Source: an uncultured Desulfovibrio sp. (GTDB taxonomy: Bacteria > Desulfobacterota > Desulfovibrionia > Desulfovibrionales > Desulfovibrionaceae). From it: a DNA stretch of 64,000 bases. Positions 44,224 through 52,864 of the stretch are shown in pieces. The translations under genes and the position numbers were made by a program. The DNA lies in assembly GCA_913063155.1 (NCBI GenBank), contig CAJXYU010000002.1, forward strand, positions 1 to 64,000. Direction: 5' to 3'. How positions within the stretch are numbered: the first letter of the stretch is position 1; the number at the start of each line of letters is the position of its first letter. The notes beneath the pieces were generated by a model. It saw only the letters and a list, made by a program, of their open reading frames with translations, had not been told where the DNA came from and did not search any database.

Positions 44224-44842
44224 AATCATTGCCGTCTGCATCATTTTACTGGTTGCGGGTGCCTACATCCATTTCGTCAAACCCGTGGCAGTGCCCCTCG
44301 TCAAGCCGTTCTCCGAGTTCCCGGTTGTGGTCGGCGACTGGCGCATGATCAATGAGGACCGTTTTTCCGCGGACATTCTCCGTGTGCTCAAACCGACGGA
44401 CTACCTGGCCCGGCAATACATGAACGGCGAAGGGCGGGTGGTGACCCTGTATCTGGGATACCACGGAGGCGACAAGGGAGGCGGGGGCATCCATTCTCCC
44501 AAGAATTGCCTGCCCAGCGCGGGATGGTTCCTGGATTCGCAGGAGAAGCTGAACGTGCACGTGCCGGAAGGCCGCAATCTCGAGGTCGTGAGCTCCCTCA
44601 TGAGCAAGGGGGGCCGGGCGGTGCTCTTTTTCTACTGGTTTCAGGTGCGCGAGTGGGCCATGACCAGCGAATACGCCCTCAAGGCTGCGGCCCTGTGGAA
44701 TTCTCTTTCCGCGCGGCGCAAGGACGAGAGCTTTGTCCGGGTGTCCATGCCCGTGGACGGGCGCGGAGGCGAGCCGTCCGGCACGCTGGTCAGATTTGTC
44801 CAGGATTTCTATCCGGTGATCATGGAATACCTTCCGTCCTGA
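44213..44842 (+). CDS. epsI: EpsI-family exosortase-associated protein
   Basis: This 209-residue protein has one N-terminal membrane anchor (IIAVCIILLVAGAYIHF) and the EpsI domain, with the conserved GGGIHSPKNCLPSAGW segment containing a Cys, and FFYWFQVREWAMTSEY. EpsI proteins are encoded with or fused to exosortases and are needed for exopolysaccharide production in some bacteria, but their reaction is unknown. The start overlaps the exosortase stop by 11 bases, so it is translationally coupled. Confidence 0.93.
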   Translation: MNRRIIAVCIILLVAGAYIHFVKPVAVPLVKPFSEFPVVVGDWRMINEDRFSADILRVLKPTDYLARQYMNGEGRVVTLYLGYHGGDKGGGGIHSPKNCLPSAGWFLDSQEKLNVHVPEGRNLEVVSSLMSKGGRAVLFFYWFQVREWAMTSEYALKAAALWNSLSARRKDESFVRVSMPVDGRGGEPSGTLVRFVQDFYPVIMEYLPS

Positions 44843-44872
44843 GGCGGAAAGCGGATTGTCGAGGAGGCGGAT

Positions 44873-45742
44873 ATGAGCGAAGCGATCAGGAATGCACTTA
44901 CCGTGGACGTGGAAGATTTCTTCCAGGTCAGCGCGTTCGAGTCGTGCATCGACCGTTCCCGCTGGGACGATTATCCCTTGCGCGTGGCCGACAACACCGC
45001 GCGTATCCTCGACCTCTTTGACGAATACGCGGTCAAGGCCACGTTCTTCGTCCTGGGCTGGGTGGCGGAAAGGCTGCCGGCGCTGGTTCCGTCCATTGCG
45101 GAGCGCGGGCATGAGATCGCCTGCCATGGCTACGGGCACCAACTCATCTACGCCATCGGTCCCGACTCTTTTCGCGAGGATATCCGCAGATCCAAGGCCA
45201 TTCTCGAGGAGCAGGCCGGGCGGTCCGTGATCGGATACCGGGCCCCGAGTTACTCCATCACCAACGATTCCCTGTGGGCTCTGGATATCCTCATTGAAGA
45301 GGGGTTCAAATACGATTCAAGCATTTTTCCCGTGTACCACGATACCTACGGTATTCCCGGGGCCAGGCGGTTTCCGCATCTCGTTGCCCGTACCGCCGGT
45401 GAACTGCTGGAATTTCCGCCTACCACCTACGAGGTGAGCCTGTTCGGCAGGAAAGTGAACCTGCCGGTGGCCGGGGGCGGCTATTTGCGTCTCTTCCCTG
45501 TGGCATTGATCAAGGGAGCCCTCAAGAGTCTGAACAGGGCCGGAGAGCCGGTCATGGTCTATTTTCATCCCTGGGAGATCGATCCCGACCAGCCGAGGAT
45601 CAAGGCCGGACTCAAGAGTCGGTTCCGTCATTACGTGAACCTGAACAAGACAGTGGGCAAGGTCCGCGTGCTTCTGGAAAATCTGGACTTCGCGCCCATG
45701 GCCGATGTTCTTGCAATAGGCGGTGAGCGGTATGCGGCCTGA
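44873..45742 (+). CDS. Polysaccharide deacetylase, exosortase-associated (NodB-type)
   Basis: This 289-residue protein has the NodB homology domain: the N-terminal NALTVDVEDFFQVSAF with the catalytic Asp pair region, HEIACHGYGHQL giving the metal-binding His residues, and SVIGYRAPSYSI with the Arg motif. The C-terminal MVYFHPWEIDPDQPR carries the last catalytic His. It removes acetyl groups from N-acetylhexosamine residues and matches the subfamily linked to exosortase loci. No signal peptide is visible, so it probably acts on lipid-linked intermediates in the cytosol. GGAGG precedes the ATG. It overlaps the FemAB-like gene. Confidence 0.93.
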   Translation: MSEAIRNALTVDVEDFFQVSAFESCIDRSRWDDYPLRVADNTARILDLFDEYAVKATFFVLGWVAERLPALVPSIAERGHEIACHGYGHQLIYAIGPDSFREDIRRSKAILEEQAGRSVIGYRAPSYSITNDSLWALDILIEEGFKYDSSIFPVYHDTYGIPGARRFPHLVARTAGELLEFPPTTYEVSLFGRKVNLPVAGGGYLRLFPVALIKGALKSLNRAGEPVMVYFHPWEIDPDQPRIKAGLKSRFRHYVNLNKTVGKVRVLLENLDFAPMADVLAIGGERYAA

Positions 45743-46784
45743 GTACACCGCCTCCGTCGCCGATCTCGGTTCCAGCCGGGAGGTCCGGGCCTGGAACGAA
45801 TTCGTCCTGAACGAGCCCGATTCGGTGAACTATCACCAGACCCGCTGGCTGGACGTGGTGGAACGCGCCTTCGGCCACAAGGTTTATCCCCTGTGGGTGC
45901 GCAACGACCATGAAGAGGTGCGCGGCATTCTGCCTCTGGTACACATCAAGAGCGCCATTTTCGGCGACTCTCTGACCTCGGTTCCCTTCTTCAACTACGG
46001 CGGTGTTTTGGCGAAAGACGAAGCCGCGGCCGCGGGGCTGACCTCCAAGGCCGAGGAACTGCTTGGCAGCACCGGCGCGGACTTTGTGGAACTGCGCCAT
46101 ATGGGCAGACGCATGGAGCGCCTTCCCGCAAAGGCCCACAAGGTGGCCATGCATCTTGAGCTTCCGAACGACTCCGAAGAACTCTGGAGCGGTTTCAAGG
46201 CAAAGGTGCGTAACCAGGTCCGCAAGGCCGAGAAGTCCGGGTTGACCGCCTCCTCCGGCAGGCACGAACTGCTGGACGATTTCCATCGCGTATTCGCCCG
46301 CAACATGCGTGATCTGGGCACGCCGGTCTATCCCAGGAAATTCTTTGCCACGGTGCTGGACATGTTCCCGGAGAGCGCCAGGATTTTCACGGTCAACCAT
46401 GAGGAAGGCTGCGTTGCAGCCGGGCTCGGCTCCTGGTTCAAAGGCTCGTTTGAGATTCCCTGGGCCTCGTCCATCCGCGAATACAATCCTTTGTGCCCCA
46501 ACAATCTTCTTTATTGGCACATGCTCAGGTTCGCCTGCGAGAACGGCTGCACCCGGTTCGACTTCGGTCGCTCCACGCCGAACAAGGGTACTTACCGCTT
46601 CAAGAAGCAGTGGGGCGCCCGGCCGGTCCAGCTTTATTGGCAGTACCTGCTTCCCGAGGGAGAGGGAATTCCCGAGGTCAACCCGGACAATCCGAAATTC
46701 GATCTGGCCATCCGCATCTGGAAACGGCTGCCGGTGTTCCTGACCAAACTTCTGGGCCCGCATATCGTGAGGAGCATCCCATGA
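45732..46784 (+). CDS. FemAB-like aminoacyltransferase, exosortase-associated
   Basis: This protein of about 350 residues has the double GNAT fold of FemAB proteins: NYHQTRWLDVVERAFGHK early, SGFKAKVRNQVRKAEKSG in the middle and RFDFGRSTPNKGTYRFKKQW near the end. It belongs to the subfamily restricted to PEP-CTERM/exosortase loci. FemAB enzymes transfer amino acids from aminoacyl-tRNA; here an amino sugar of the polymer could be aminoacylated, which is inference. It starts within the end of the deacetylase gene (GTG at 45723 or ATG at 45732) and its stop overlaps the next ATG. Confidence 0.92.
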   Translation: MRPEYTASVADLGSSREVRAWNEFVLNEPDSVNYHQTRWLDVVERAFGHKVYPLWVRNDHEEVRGILPLVHIKSAIFGDSLTSVPFFNYGGVLAKDEAAAAGLTSKAEELLGSTGADFVELRHMGRRMERLPAKAHKVAMHLELPNDSEELWSGFKAKVRNQVRKAEKSGLTASSGRHELLDDFHRVFARNMRDLGTPVYPRKFFATVLDMFPESARIFTVNHEEGCVAAGLGSWFKGSFEIPWASSIREYNPLCPNNLLYWHMLRFACENGCTRFDFGRSTPNKGTYRFKKQWGARPVQLYWQYLLPEGEGIPEVNPDNPKFDLAIRIWKRLPVFLTKLLGPHIVRSIP

Positions 46785-47947
46785 TGCCGCGAGCTCTTGC
46801 CCCCGCCGGGGTCCCTTTCTTTCTCGGGGATATTTTCGCGGCCCTACGCGCTTCTTGGCGGGGCCGACAGAGCATAGAGGATTTTCGCAGAGAGCTGGCC
46901 GACTTCTTTAACCAGGAAGACGTCTTCTTCTATTCCTCGGGCCGCGGTGCGGTGCGGGCAGGGCTCCAGGCTCTTCATTCCCTGGCTCCGGACAGGGACG
47001 AAGTGGCCGTTCCCGCATTCACCTCCTTTTCCGTGCCTTCGGCCGTGGTCAATGCCGGGTTCAAGGTCTGCCTCTATGACGTGGACCCTGAAACCATGAG
47101 TCCGGACATGGAGAGCCTGAAACGGGCCGTCAATGACAAGACTCTCTGCATCATGGTCTGTCATCTGTATGGTTGTCCCGTGGATATGGACCCGGTGCTT
47201 GCCATTGCCCGGGAAAGACATGTGCCGGTCTTCGACGACGCGGCCCAGGCCATGGGGGCGCAATACAAGAACCGCCTTGCCGGAACCATGGGTGATCTGG
47301 GGCTGTTCAGCCTGAGTCGCGGCAAGAATATTTCCGCAGTGGACGGGGGCGTCCTGGTGACCAACCACAGCCGTCTGGCCGGAATTCTGAAGGCGATGCC
47401 CTGTGATGCGCCGTCCCTGTCGGTGCGGATCAGAACCGGCCTCGCGGCCCTGGCCCTCTGCTTTTTGCTGTATCCCGGACTCTACTGGATTCCCAGCGGC
47501 ATGCCGTTTCTCCGGCTTGGAGAGTCACGTTTCGACCCGGAATTTACGGTCACGGGCCTGACCGCGTTTCAGGCAGGGTTGGGCTTGCGCATGTTTCGGA
47601 GGTTGGCTGGCATCAATGCGGCGCGAAAGGATGTTGCCGGACAGTGGATGGAAAAATTGAATGGACGCAGGGTCCCCCGGGTGGTTTCGGGCGGTGAGTC
47701 CGTCTGGCTTCGGTTGCCGGTGCTGGACGGCGTGGATGAGCCCATGCCCGGTATGGGGGTGGTGCCTGCCTATCCCGCGAGCCTGAACGCCATAGAGGAC
47801 CTGAAGCCTTACCTGCGGCATGCCGAACCGTGTCCGGGCGCGGAAACGCTGGCGCGGGCCGTCCTGACGCTGCCCACGCACTGCTACGTGCGCGGCAAGG
47901 ATATCGACATCGTAACCCGGGCCATGGCGGCCAATGGAGCGGGATGA
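46781..47947 (+). CDS. DegT/DnrJ/EryC1-family sugar aminotransferase
   Basis: This 388-residue PLP enzyme shows YSSGRGAVRAGLQAL near residue 50, VPAFTSFSVPSAVVNAGF, DDAAQAMGAQY and the catalytic Lys in SLSRGKNISAVDGG. It should aminate a keto-sugar nucleotide, possibly the product of the 4,6-dehydratase at 58230. Residues about 215-240 form an odd hydrophobic stretch (LAALALCFLLYPGLYWI) that most soluble DegT enzymes lack, so membrane association is possible. The ATG at 46781 overlaps the FemAB stop and has GGAG before it. The next gene overlaps by four bases. Confidence 0.88.
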   Translation: MMPRALAPAGVPFFLGDIFAALRASWRGRQSIEDFRRELADFFNQEDVFFYSSGRGAVRAGLQALHSLAPDRDEVAVPAFTSFSVPSAVVNAGFKVCLYDVDPETMSPDMESLKRAVNDKTLCIMVCHLYGCPVDMDPVLAIARERHVPVFDDAAQAMGAQYKNRLAGTMGDLGLFSLSRGKNISAVDGGVLVTNHSRLAGILKAMPCDAPSLSVRIRTGLAALALCFLLYPGLYWIPSGMPFLRLGESRFDPEFTVTGLTAFQAGLGLRMFRRLAGINAARKDVAGQWMEKLNGRRVPRVVSGGESVWLRLPVLDGVDEPMPGMGVVPAYPASLNAIEDLKPYLRHAEPCPGAETLARAVLTLPTHCYVRGKDIDIVTRAMAANGAG

Positions 47948-49065
47948 TGGCCGAGACACTGTTCTGGTTCGCAGCATTGGCCCTGTTCTACGGATTCGTG
48001 GGCTATCCGTTGATCCTTAAGGCTCTTGTCGCGTTCAGGACACGGCGGGAACGTTGGGAGGACGCAGATGAACCGCCCTCGGTCGCCATGCTGCTTTCGG
48101 TGCTCAATGAAGAGGACGTCATTGCGGACAAGATTCGAAATTTTCGGGAACTGGATTACCCGGCCGAGAAGCTGGAGCTGATCATCGTTTCCGACGGCTG
48201 CACGGACAGGACAGAGGACGTCGTCGAAGAACTGCGGGACGAGCGCGTCAGGCTGCTGGTTCAGGAACGGAACATGGGCAAGACCCTGGCGCTCAACCGG
48301 GCCGTTGCGGAGTCGGAAGCCGACATCGTGGTGTTCACGGACGCCGACTCCATGTTCGACAGGGACGCGCTCATGCATCTGGTGGCTCCCTTTGCCGATT
48401 CTTCCGTGGGACTGGTGAGCGGCCATACCGAGTATCGGGCCGAGGGAAGCGGCGGCGGCGCCTACCGGCGCTACGAAGACGCCGTCAAGGTTCTGGAGTC
48501 GGATCTGTGGGGAATCGTGGGGGCGGACGGAGCCGTCTACGCCATGCGCCGGGAGCTGTATGAGCCCATTGTCCCGGAATATATCAACGACCTGCTGCAC
48601 CCCATCCAGGTGGTCATGCGGGGATATGATGCGTTGCAGGAGCAGGCTGCCGTGTGCCGTGAACCTCTTGAGGAGGCCGGTCCCGGCGGATTCCATCGCC
48701 AGACACGGATCATGACCCAGTCCTGGCTCATCGTGCTTTCCCAATTGCCGGGCCTGGTCCGCGCAGGGAAGTGGGGCTTTCTCTGGCAGATGCTCTCCCA
48801 CAAGGTGGTGCGCTGGCTGACTCTGCCGCTTCTGGGCATCGTCCTGCTGGCCAACCTGTTTTTGGTGGGACAGGGAGGTTTTTATGTTCCGGCCCTGCTG
48901 GCGCAGCTGGGATTTTATGCCTGCGCCTATGCCTACAGGCACGAACAGGGCGGTATGAAGCTGATTCCGTATACATTTTTGCTGCTGCACCTCAGTGCGG
49001 CCATCGGGCTCTTCAAACACATGAAGGGCGAAACATATGTTTCCTGGAAGCCCAGGAACAACTAG
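47944..49065 (+). CDS. Glycosyltransferase family 2, membrane-bound
   Basis: This 373-residue protein has an N-terminal membrane helix (LFWFAALALFYGFVGYPLIL), a GT-A catalytic domain (VAMLLSVLNEEDVIADKI, LIIVSDGCTDRTEDV, DxD-like VVFTDADSMFDRDAL) and three or four C-terminal helices (PLLGIVLLANLFLVGQGGF). This layout is that of processive or lipid-linked family 2 glycosyltransferases. It adds a sugar to the growing repeat unit on undecaprenyl phosphate; donor and acceptor cannot be told. Start and stop of neighbours overlap, so it belongs to the same coupled set. Confidence 0.9.
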   Translation: MMAETLFWFAALALFYGFVGYPLILKALVAFRTRRERWEDADEPPSVAMLLSVLNEEDVIADKIRNFRELDYPAEKLELIIVSDGCTDRTEDVVEELRDERVRLLVQERNMGKTLALNRAVAESEADIVVFTDADSMFDRDALMHLVAPFADSSVGLVSGHTEYRAEGSGGGAYRRYEDAVKVLESDLWGIVGADGAVYAMRRELYEPIVPEYINDLLHPIQVVMRGYDALQEQAAVCREPLEEAGPGGFHRQTRIMTQSWLIVLSQLPGLVRAGKWGFLWQMLSHKVVRWLTLPLLGIVLLANLFLVGQGGFYVPALLAQLGFYACAYAYRHEQGGMKLIPYTFLLLHLSAAIGLFKHMKGETYVSWKPRNN

Positions 49066-49086
49066 GACGACCCAGGAGTGCCCATT

Positions 49087-50931
49087 GTGCTGATCCCGGC
49101 CAGACAACTTTATTCCCTGCTTACCGCGTCGGAAAAGCGGTATCTCTACGTGCTCGCGGTCATGCTTACGGGCATGGCCGGTTTCGAGGTGGTGGGCGTG
49201 GCTTCGGTCATGCCGTTCCTGGCCCTGGTGGGAGATCCCCAACTGGTGACCACCAACCGCTGGATGGCCGAGGTTTACAATTGGTTCGGGCTCGAAAGCG
49301 AAAAGACCTTTGTCATCTACTGCGGACTTTTTTCCCTCGCCATGCTCCTGGTCTCCAACGGAGTCCGTTTCCTGGCCTCCTGGGCCCAGCTGCGCTTTGC
49401 CCACATGACCAACTATGCGCTCTCCACCCGTTTGTTCAGGCTCTATCTCATGCAGCCGTACAGCTTTTTTCTGACTCACAACTCCAGTGAAATAGGAAAG
49501 AACATTCTCAACGAAGCGGCAGTGGTCACCGTGGACATGTTGTTCCGCATGCTGGTCATCGTCTCGAGGGGATTCATCATCGTCGCCATCCTGACATTCA
49601 TGTTCATTCAGGCTCCTCTGATTTCCCTGGTGCTTTTTTCCTGCTTCGGCGGTTGCTATGTATTGGCCTATCTTTTCACCCGCAAAACAATGGCCCGGGT
49701 GGGACACAAGCGGACCAGAGCCATGAGTGACAGGTTCCGCATCGCCGGAGACGCCTTCCGAGGCATCAAGGCCGTCAAGGCCGCCAATTGCGAGCGGCAT
49801 TTCTTCGACCTTTTTTCCGGGGTGGCGCATGTCTATGCCCGCCAGTGCACCATCAACGAGGTGGTGGCAGTCAGTCCCCGCTTTGTTCTGGAGGTCATCG
49901 CCTTCGGGTCCATGATCGTGCTGGTGCTCTTCTTCTTTGTTACGGACCGGGCAATAGGGCAGATTTTGCCCCTGCTGGGCATGTACGCCATCGGCGGCTT
50001 CAAGATGATGCCGGCCCTGCAACAGATGTTCGCGGCAGTGACCAACATCCGCTTCTACGCGCCCACCTTGAGGCAGCTTCATAGTGATTTCAACGAGTAC
50101 AGGAAAAGTGAGGCCGCCTTCAGTGACGGGACCGGGATGTTCGGATTCAACGACGGAATACGCTTCCGGGATGTTTCCTTTGCCTATGATGCGGAAAGCG
50201 GGAACGTGCTGGAAAACATGGACGTCACCATTTTCAGGAACGAGATGGTGGGTATTGTCGGAAGCACCGGCTCGGGGAAGACCACGGCAATCGACATGCT
50301 TCTCGGGCTTATCGTCCCCGACAAAGGAGCTCTCGAGGTGGACGGCAGGCCTCTTGATCCAGGCAACGTCTGGGCCTGGCGCGGGCAGATCGGTTATGTG
50401 CCCCAGAACATCAACCTGCTGGACGACACCGTGGCCGTGAACATCGCCTTCGGGGTGGCCTCATCGGACATAGACCGGGAAAGGGTTGTCCGGGCCGCGA
50501 AAATCGCCAACATCCACGACCATATCATGCACAACATGCCGGACGGCTACGAAAGCGTCGTGGGCGAGCAGGGGGTGCGCCTTTCCGGAGGACAGCGTCA
50601 ACGCATCGGCATTGCGCGGGCCCTGTACCACGACCCGGAACTGCTTATTCTGGACGAGGCGACCAGCGCCCTGGACACGGAAACCGAGAAAGGGGTCATG
50701 GAATCCATCAAGACTTTGGCCGGGAAAAAGACCATCGTCATGATCGCCCACCGCATCAGTACGCTTTCGGACTGCGATCGCGTCTTTATTTTGGACAACG
50801 GCAGGGTCGCTGCAGTGGGTTCCTATGAAGACCTGTTGCAACGGAACGCGTCGCTGCTGCGGAAACAGGCCGGGCAAAATCTCGGTCCGGTCCATGAACC
50901 TGGGGTCTCCGGTTGCGGGGAGGGCGTCTGA
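49087..50931 (+). CDS. ABC transporter, membrane plus ATPase (MsbA/PglK type)
   Basis: This 614-residue half-transporter has six transmembrane helices (to about 320) fused to an ATPase domain with Walker A GSTGSGKTT, signature LSGGQRQRIGIARAL and Walker B LLILDEATSALD. MsbA-like members flip lipids; PglK flips a lipid-linked oligosaccharide. It sits among the glycosyltransferase genes, and no Wzx flippase is in the window, so it is a candidate flippase of the polysaccharide repeat unit. AGGAG lies eight bases before the GTG at 49087; a GTG at 49078 overlaps that ribosome site. Its stop overlaps the polymerase start by one base. Confidence 0.9.
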   Translation: MLIPARQLYSLLTASEKRYLYVLAVMLTGMAGFEVVGVASVMPFLALVGDPQLVTTNRWMAEVYNWFGLESEKTFVIYCGLFSLAMLLVSNGVRFLASWAQLRFAHMTNYALSTRLFRLYLMQPYSFFLTHNSSEIGKNILNEAAVVTVDMLFRMLVIVSRGFIIVAILTFMFIQAPLISLVLFSCFGGCYVLAYLFTRKTMARVGHKRTRAMSDRFRIAGDAFRGIKAVKAANCERHFFDLFSGVAHVYARQCTINEVVAVSPRFVLEVIAFGSMIVLVLFFFVTDRAIGQILPLLGMYAIGGFKMMPALQQMFAAVTNIRFYAPTLRQLHSDFNEYRKSEAAFSDGTGMFGFNDGIRFRDVSFAYDAESGNVLENMDVTIFRNEMVGIVGSTGSGKTTAIDMLLGLIVPDKGALEVDGRPLDPGNVWAWRGQIGYVPQNINLLDDTVAVNIAFGVASSDIDRERVVRAAKIANIHDHIMHNMPDGYESVVGEQGVRLSGGQRQRIGIARALYHDPELLILDEATSALDTETEKGVMESIKTLAGKKTIVMIAHRISTLSDCDRVFILDNGRVAAVGSYEDLLQRNASLLRKQAGQNLGPVHEPGVSGCGEGV

Positions 50932-52244
50932 TGTACAAGATGCGAGACAGGTCTCCCCAGCGGCCGCCTGCGGCGCAGCCTTCGGCCGTTCCTCCTTCCG
51001 CCCCTTCCCCGGACAAACAGGGAATTCAGGTCGTAGATTCTCCGATTTTGCTGGGAATCATGCTGCTCACGGTGATCAATTTGCCCAAACTGCATGAACT
51101 GGTGGGGTTTTTCGTCTATCTGGAACTAGGCAAGGTGGCCATTCTGCTGACCCTGTTCCTGATCCTGACCGCCAAGGCCAAGAACCCCGTGCCGTGGCTG
51201 CGGCTTCCTCAGGTCAAGCTTTTGCTCGCCTACGTGCTTTGGATTTTTGTTACCGCCGTGTCCGGCGTGTGGCCGGGGTCAAGCATCAGCGGCGGTCTGA
51301 ACTACCTGAAAACGGTCCTCTTTTTTGTTTTGCTGCTCAAGAGCGTTTACACCGTCAGGGATCTGTACAAGCTGGGCTGGGTACTGGCGCTGTCCATGAT
51401 CGTTTTCGATTTCTGCATCGTGATCCGGGCGAAGATGGGGCGCGCCGATGCCGGGGGATACTCTCTGGACCCGAACGAGTCGGCTCTGCTCATTTCTGTA
51501 ACCATGCCCTTCCTGTACTATTACTTCCGGGCCAACACGGGGTGGCGGCGCCTGGTCATGCTCCTGGGTATGATGACCGGCACGGCCGCCGTTCTCTATT
51601 CCGGATCGCGCGGAGGAGTCCTTTCCCTGTGCGCCGTGCTCGTCTATGCCTATTTCACGGACAAGGGGCCTCTTTTGAAAAAAATACTCCTGGTATCCGT
51701 GACCATTTTCCTGGTGTTCATCTCCATGCCGCAAGGCCTTCATGAACGGTTTTCCCGTCTGGGCGACGATACTCAGGATTACAACCTGAGTTTCAAACAT
51801 GGTCGGAAAATGGTTTGGGAGCGGGCTGTTTCTTTGGTTGAGGATAGGCCGCTGCTGGGCGTGGGCATGAACAATTTTTCCTTTGTGGAATCCAGGGTCA
51901 ACAACCAGAGCCGGGGAGTGGTGGCCCACAACTTCCTGCTCCAGACCGCCACGGAACTGGGGCTTCCCGGCACTGCCATTCTGGTGGCCCTGTTTGCGGT
52001 TTCCTGGCTGCAGCTACGCCGGCTACGGGGCCGCTTGCCGCGAGAGAAATTGACGCATGAGGCTGCGGTGGTCGCCTCCCTGGAGTGCGCCTGGGTGGCC
52101 TTTTTCCTCGGTGGGCAGTTCCTGTCCGTGGCCTTCAGTTCCCAGATCGTTTTTCTGGCGGCCTGTACTGCCGTTATCTGGAAATGCAACCTTCGGGGCG
52201 ATTTCAACCATTTCCCGGAAATGAATGGAGTCGCTCATGCGTAG
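50931..52244 (+). CDS. O-antigen polymerase/ligase (Wzy/WaaL type)
   Basis: About 437 residues with 10-12 hydrophobic helices and a large periplasmic loop near residues 290-340. The conserved Wzy_C region reads KMVWERAVSLVEDRPLLGVG with a later HNFLLQTATELGLPG, typical of polymerases and ligases. It would polymerise repeat units on the periplasmic side, as expected for a Wzy-dependent pathway together with Wzz and Wza. The ATG at 50931 shares one base with the preceding stop and follows GGGGAGGG. It starts with a 40-residue Pro-rich cytosolic tail (SPQRPPAAQPSAVPPSAP). Confidence 0.9.
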   Translation: MYKMRDRSPQRPPAAQPSAVPPSAPSPDKQGIQVVDSPILLGIMLLTVINLPKLHELVGFFVYLELGKVAILLTLFLILTAKAKNPVPWLRLPQVKLLLAYVLWIFVTAVSGVWPGSSISGGLNYLKTVLFFVLLLKSVYTVRDLYKLGWVLALSMIVFDFCIVIRAKMGRADAGGYSLDPNESALLISVTMPFLYYYFRANTGWRRLVMLLGMMTGTAAVLYSGSRGGVLSLCAVLVYAYFTDKGPLLKKILLVSVTIFLVFISMPQGLHERFSRLGDDTQDYNLSFKHGRKMVWERAVSLVEDRPLLGVGMNNFSFVESRVNNQSRGVVAHNFLLQTATELGLPGTAILVALFAVSWLQLRRLRGRLPREKLTHEAAVVASLECAWVAFFLGGQFLSVAFSSQIVFLAACTAVIWKCNLRGDFNHFPEMNGVAHA

Positions 52245-52860
52245 CGTCGTGCACCGTATCCAGCACTCTTGGTCGCATTTGGGCGAGTCCGTCCGTTCCC
52301 AATACGGGGAGGGGTTCTCCGGATATCTCAAGTTCATCTATTACAGTTGTCTGCGGGTGAACGACTTCGTGGTTTACTCCCGGGACATCACGAGAATGTC
52401 CGCTTCGGTTAATTCGCTTTCCGGGTTCCGTTTTCGGGAAATGACCCCGGCGGAAATCGATCCCTACCGCCAGGGGCGCATGCTGCCCAAGGAGTTCTTT
52501 GCGGACGGGCCGGAAGGTCCCCGTCTGTGTCACGCCGTGTTCAAGGCAGGGAAGCCGGTCTACATCCACTGGGTGTACCAAAGCGGCGAAACAAGCCGAT
52601 TTCTCAAGCTCTCGCCGGATGTGGCGGAAATAGGATACATTGTCACATTGCCTGAGTTTCGGCGCATGGGAGTCTGCTCCTGGGCTCTGGGGCACGCCTT
52701 CAGCCGTCTGGAGAGCAGAGGTGTGAAGAAGGTCGTCACCGTGGTGCATAGCGACAACAGTGCATCCCGTAGGGCCATGGAAAACGTGGGCATGGCAGAG
52801 GAAACAGTGATCAGGACCATTGGGCCGTTCAATACCCGGCAGACAGTGCAGGTTGTATGA
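52237..52860 (+). CDS. GNAT-family acetyltransferase in the exopolysaccharide locus
   Basis: About 207 residues. The N-terminal 75 residues are a helical region without a known domain; the rest is a GNAT fold with the acetyl-CoA segment EIGYIVTLPEFRRMGVCSWA and the C-terminal SDNSASRRAMENVGM. It may acetylate an amino sugar of the repeat unit or an enzyme of the pathway; neither is shown. The ATG at 52237 has GGAG six bases upstream. It starts inside the end of the polymerase gene, and a glycosyltransferase gene begins four bases after its stop. Confidence 0.8.
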   Translation: MRSVVHRIQHSWSHLGESVRSQYGEGFSGYLKFIYYSCLRVNDFVVYSRDITRMSASVNSLSGFRFREMTPAEIDPYRQGRMLPKEFFADGPEGPRLCHAVFKAGKPVYIHWVYQSGETSRFLKLSPDVAEIGYIVTLPEFRRMGVCSWALGHAFSRLESRGVKKVVTVVHSDNSASRRAMENVGMAEETVIRTIGPFNTRQTVQVV

Positions 52861-52864
52861 AAAC

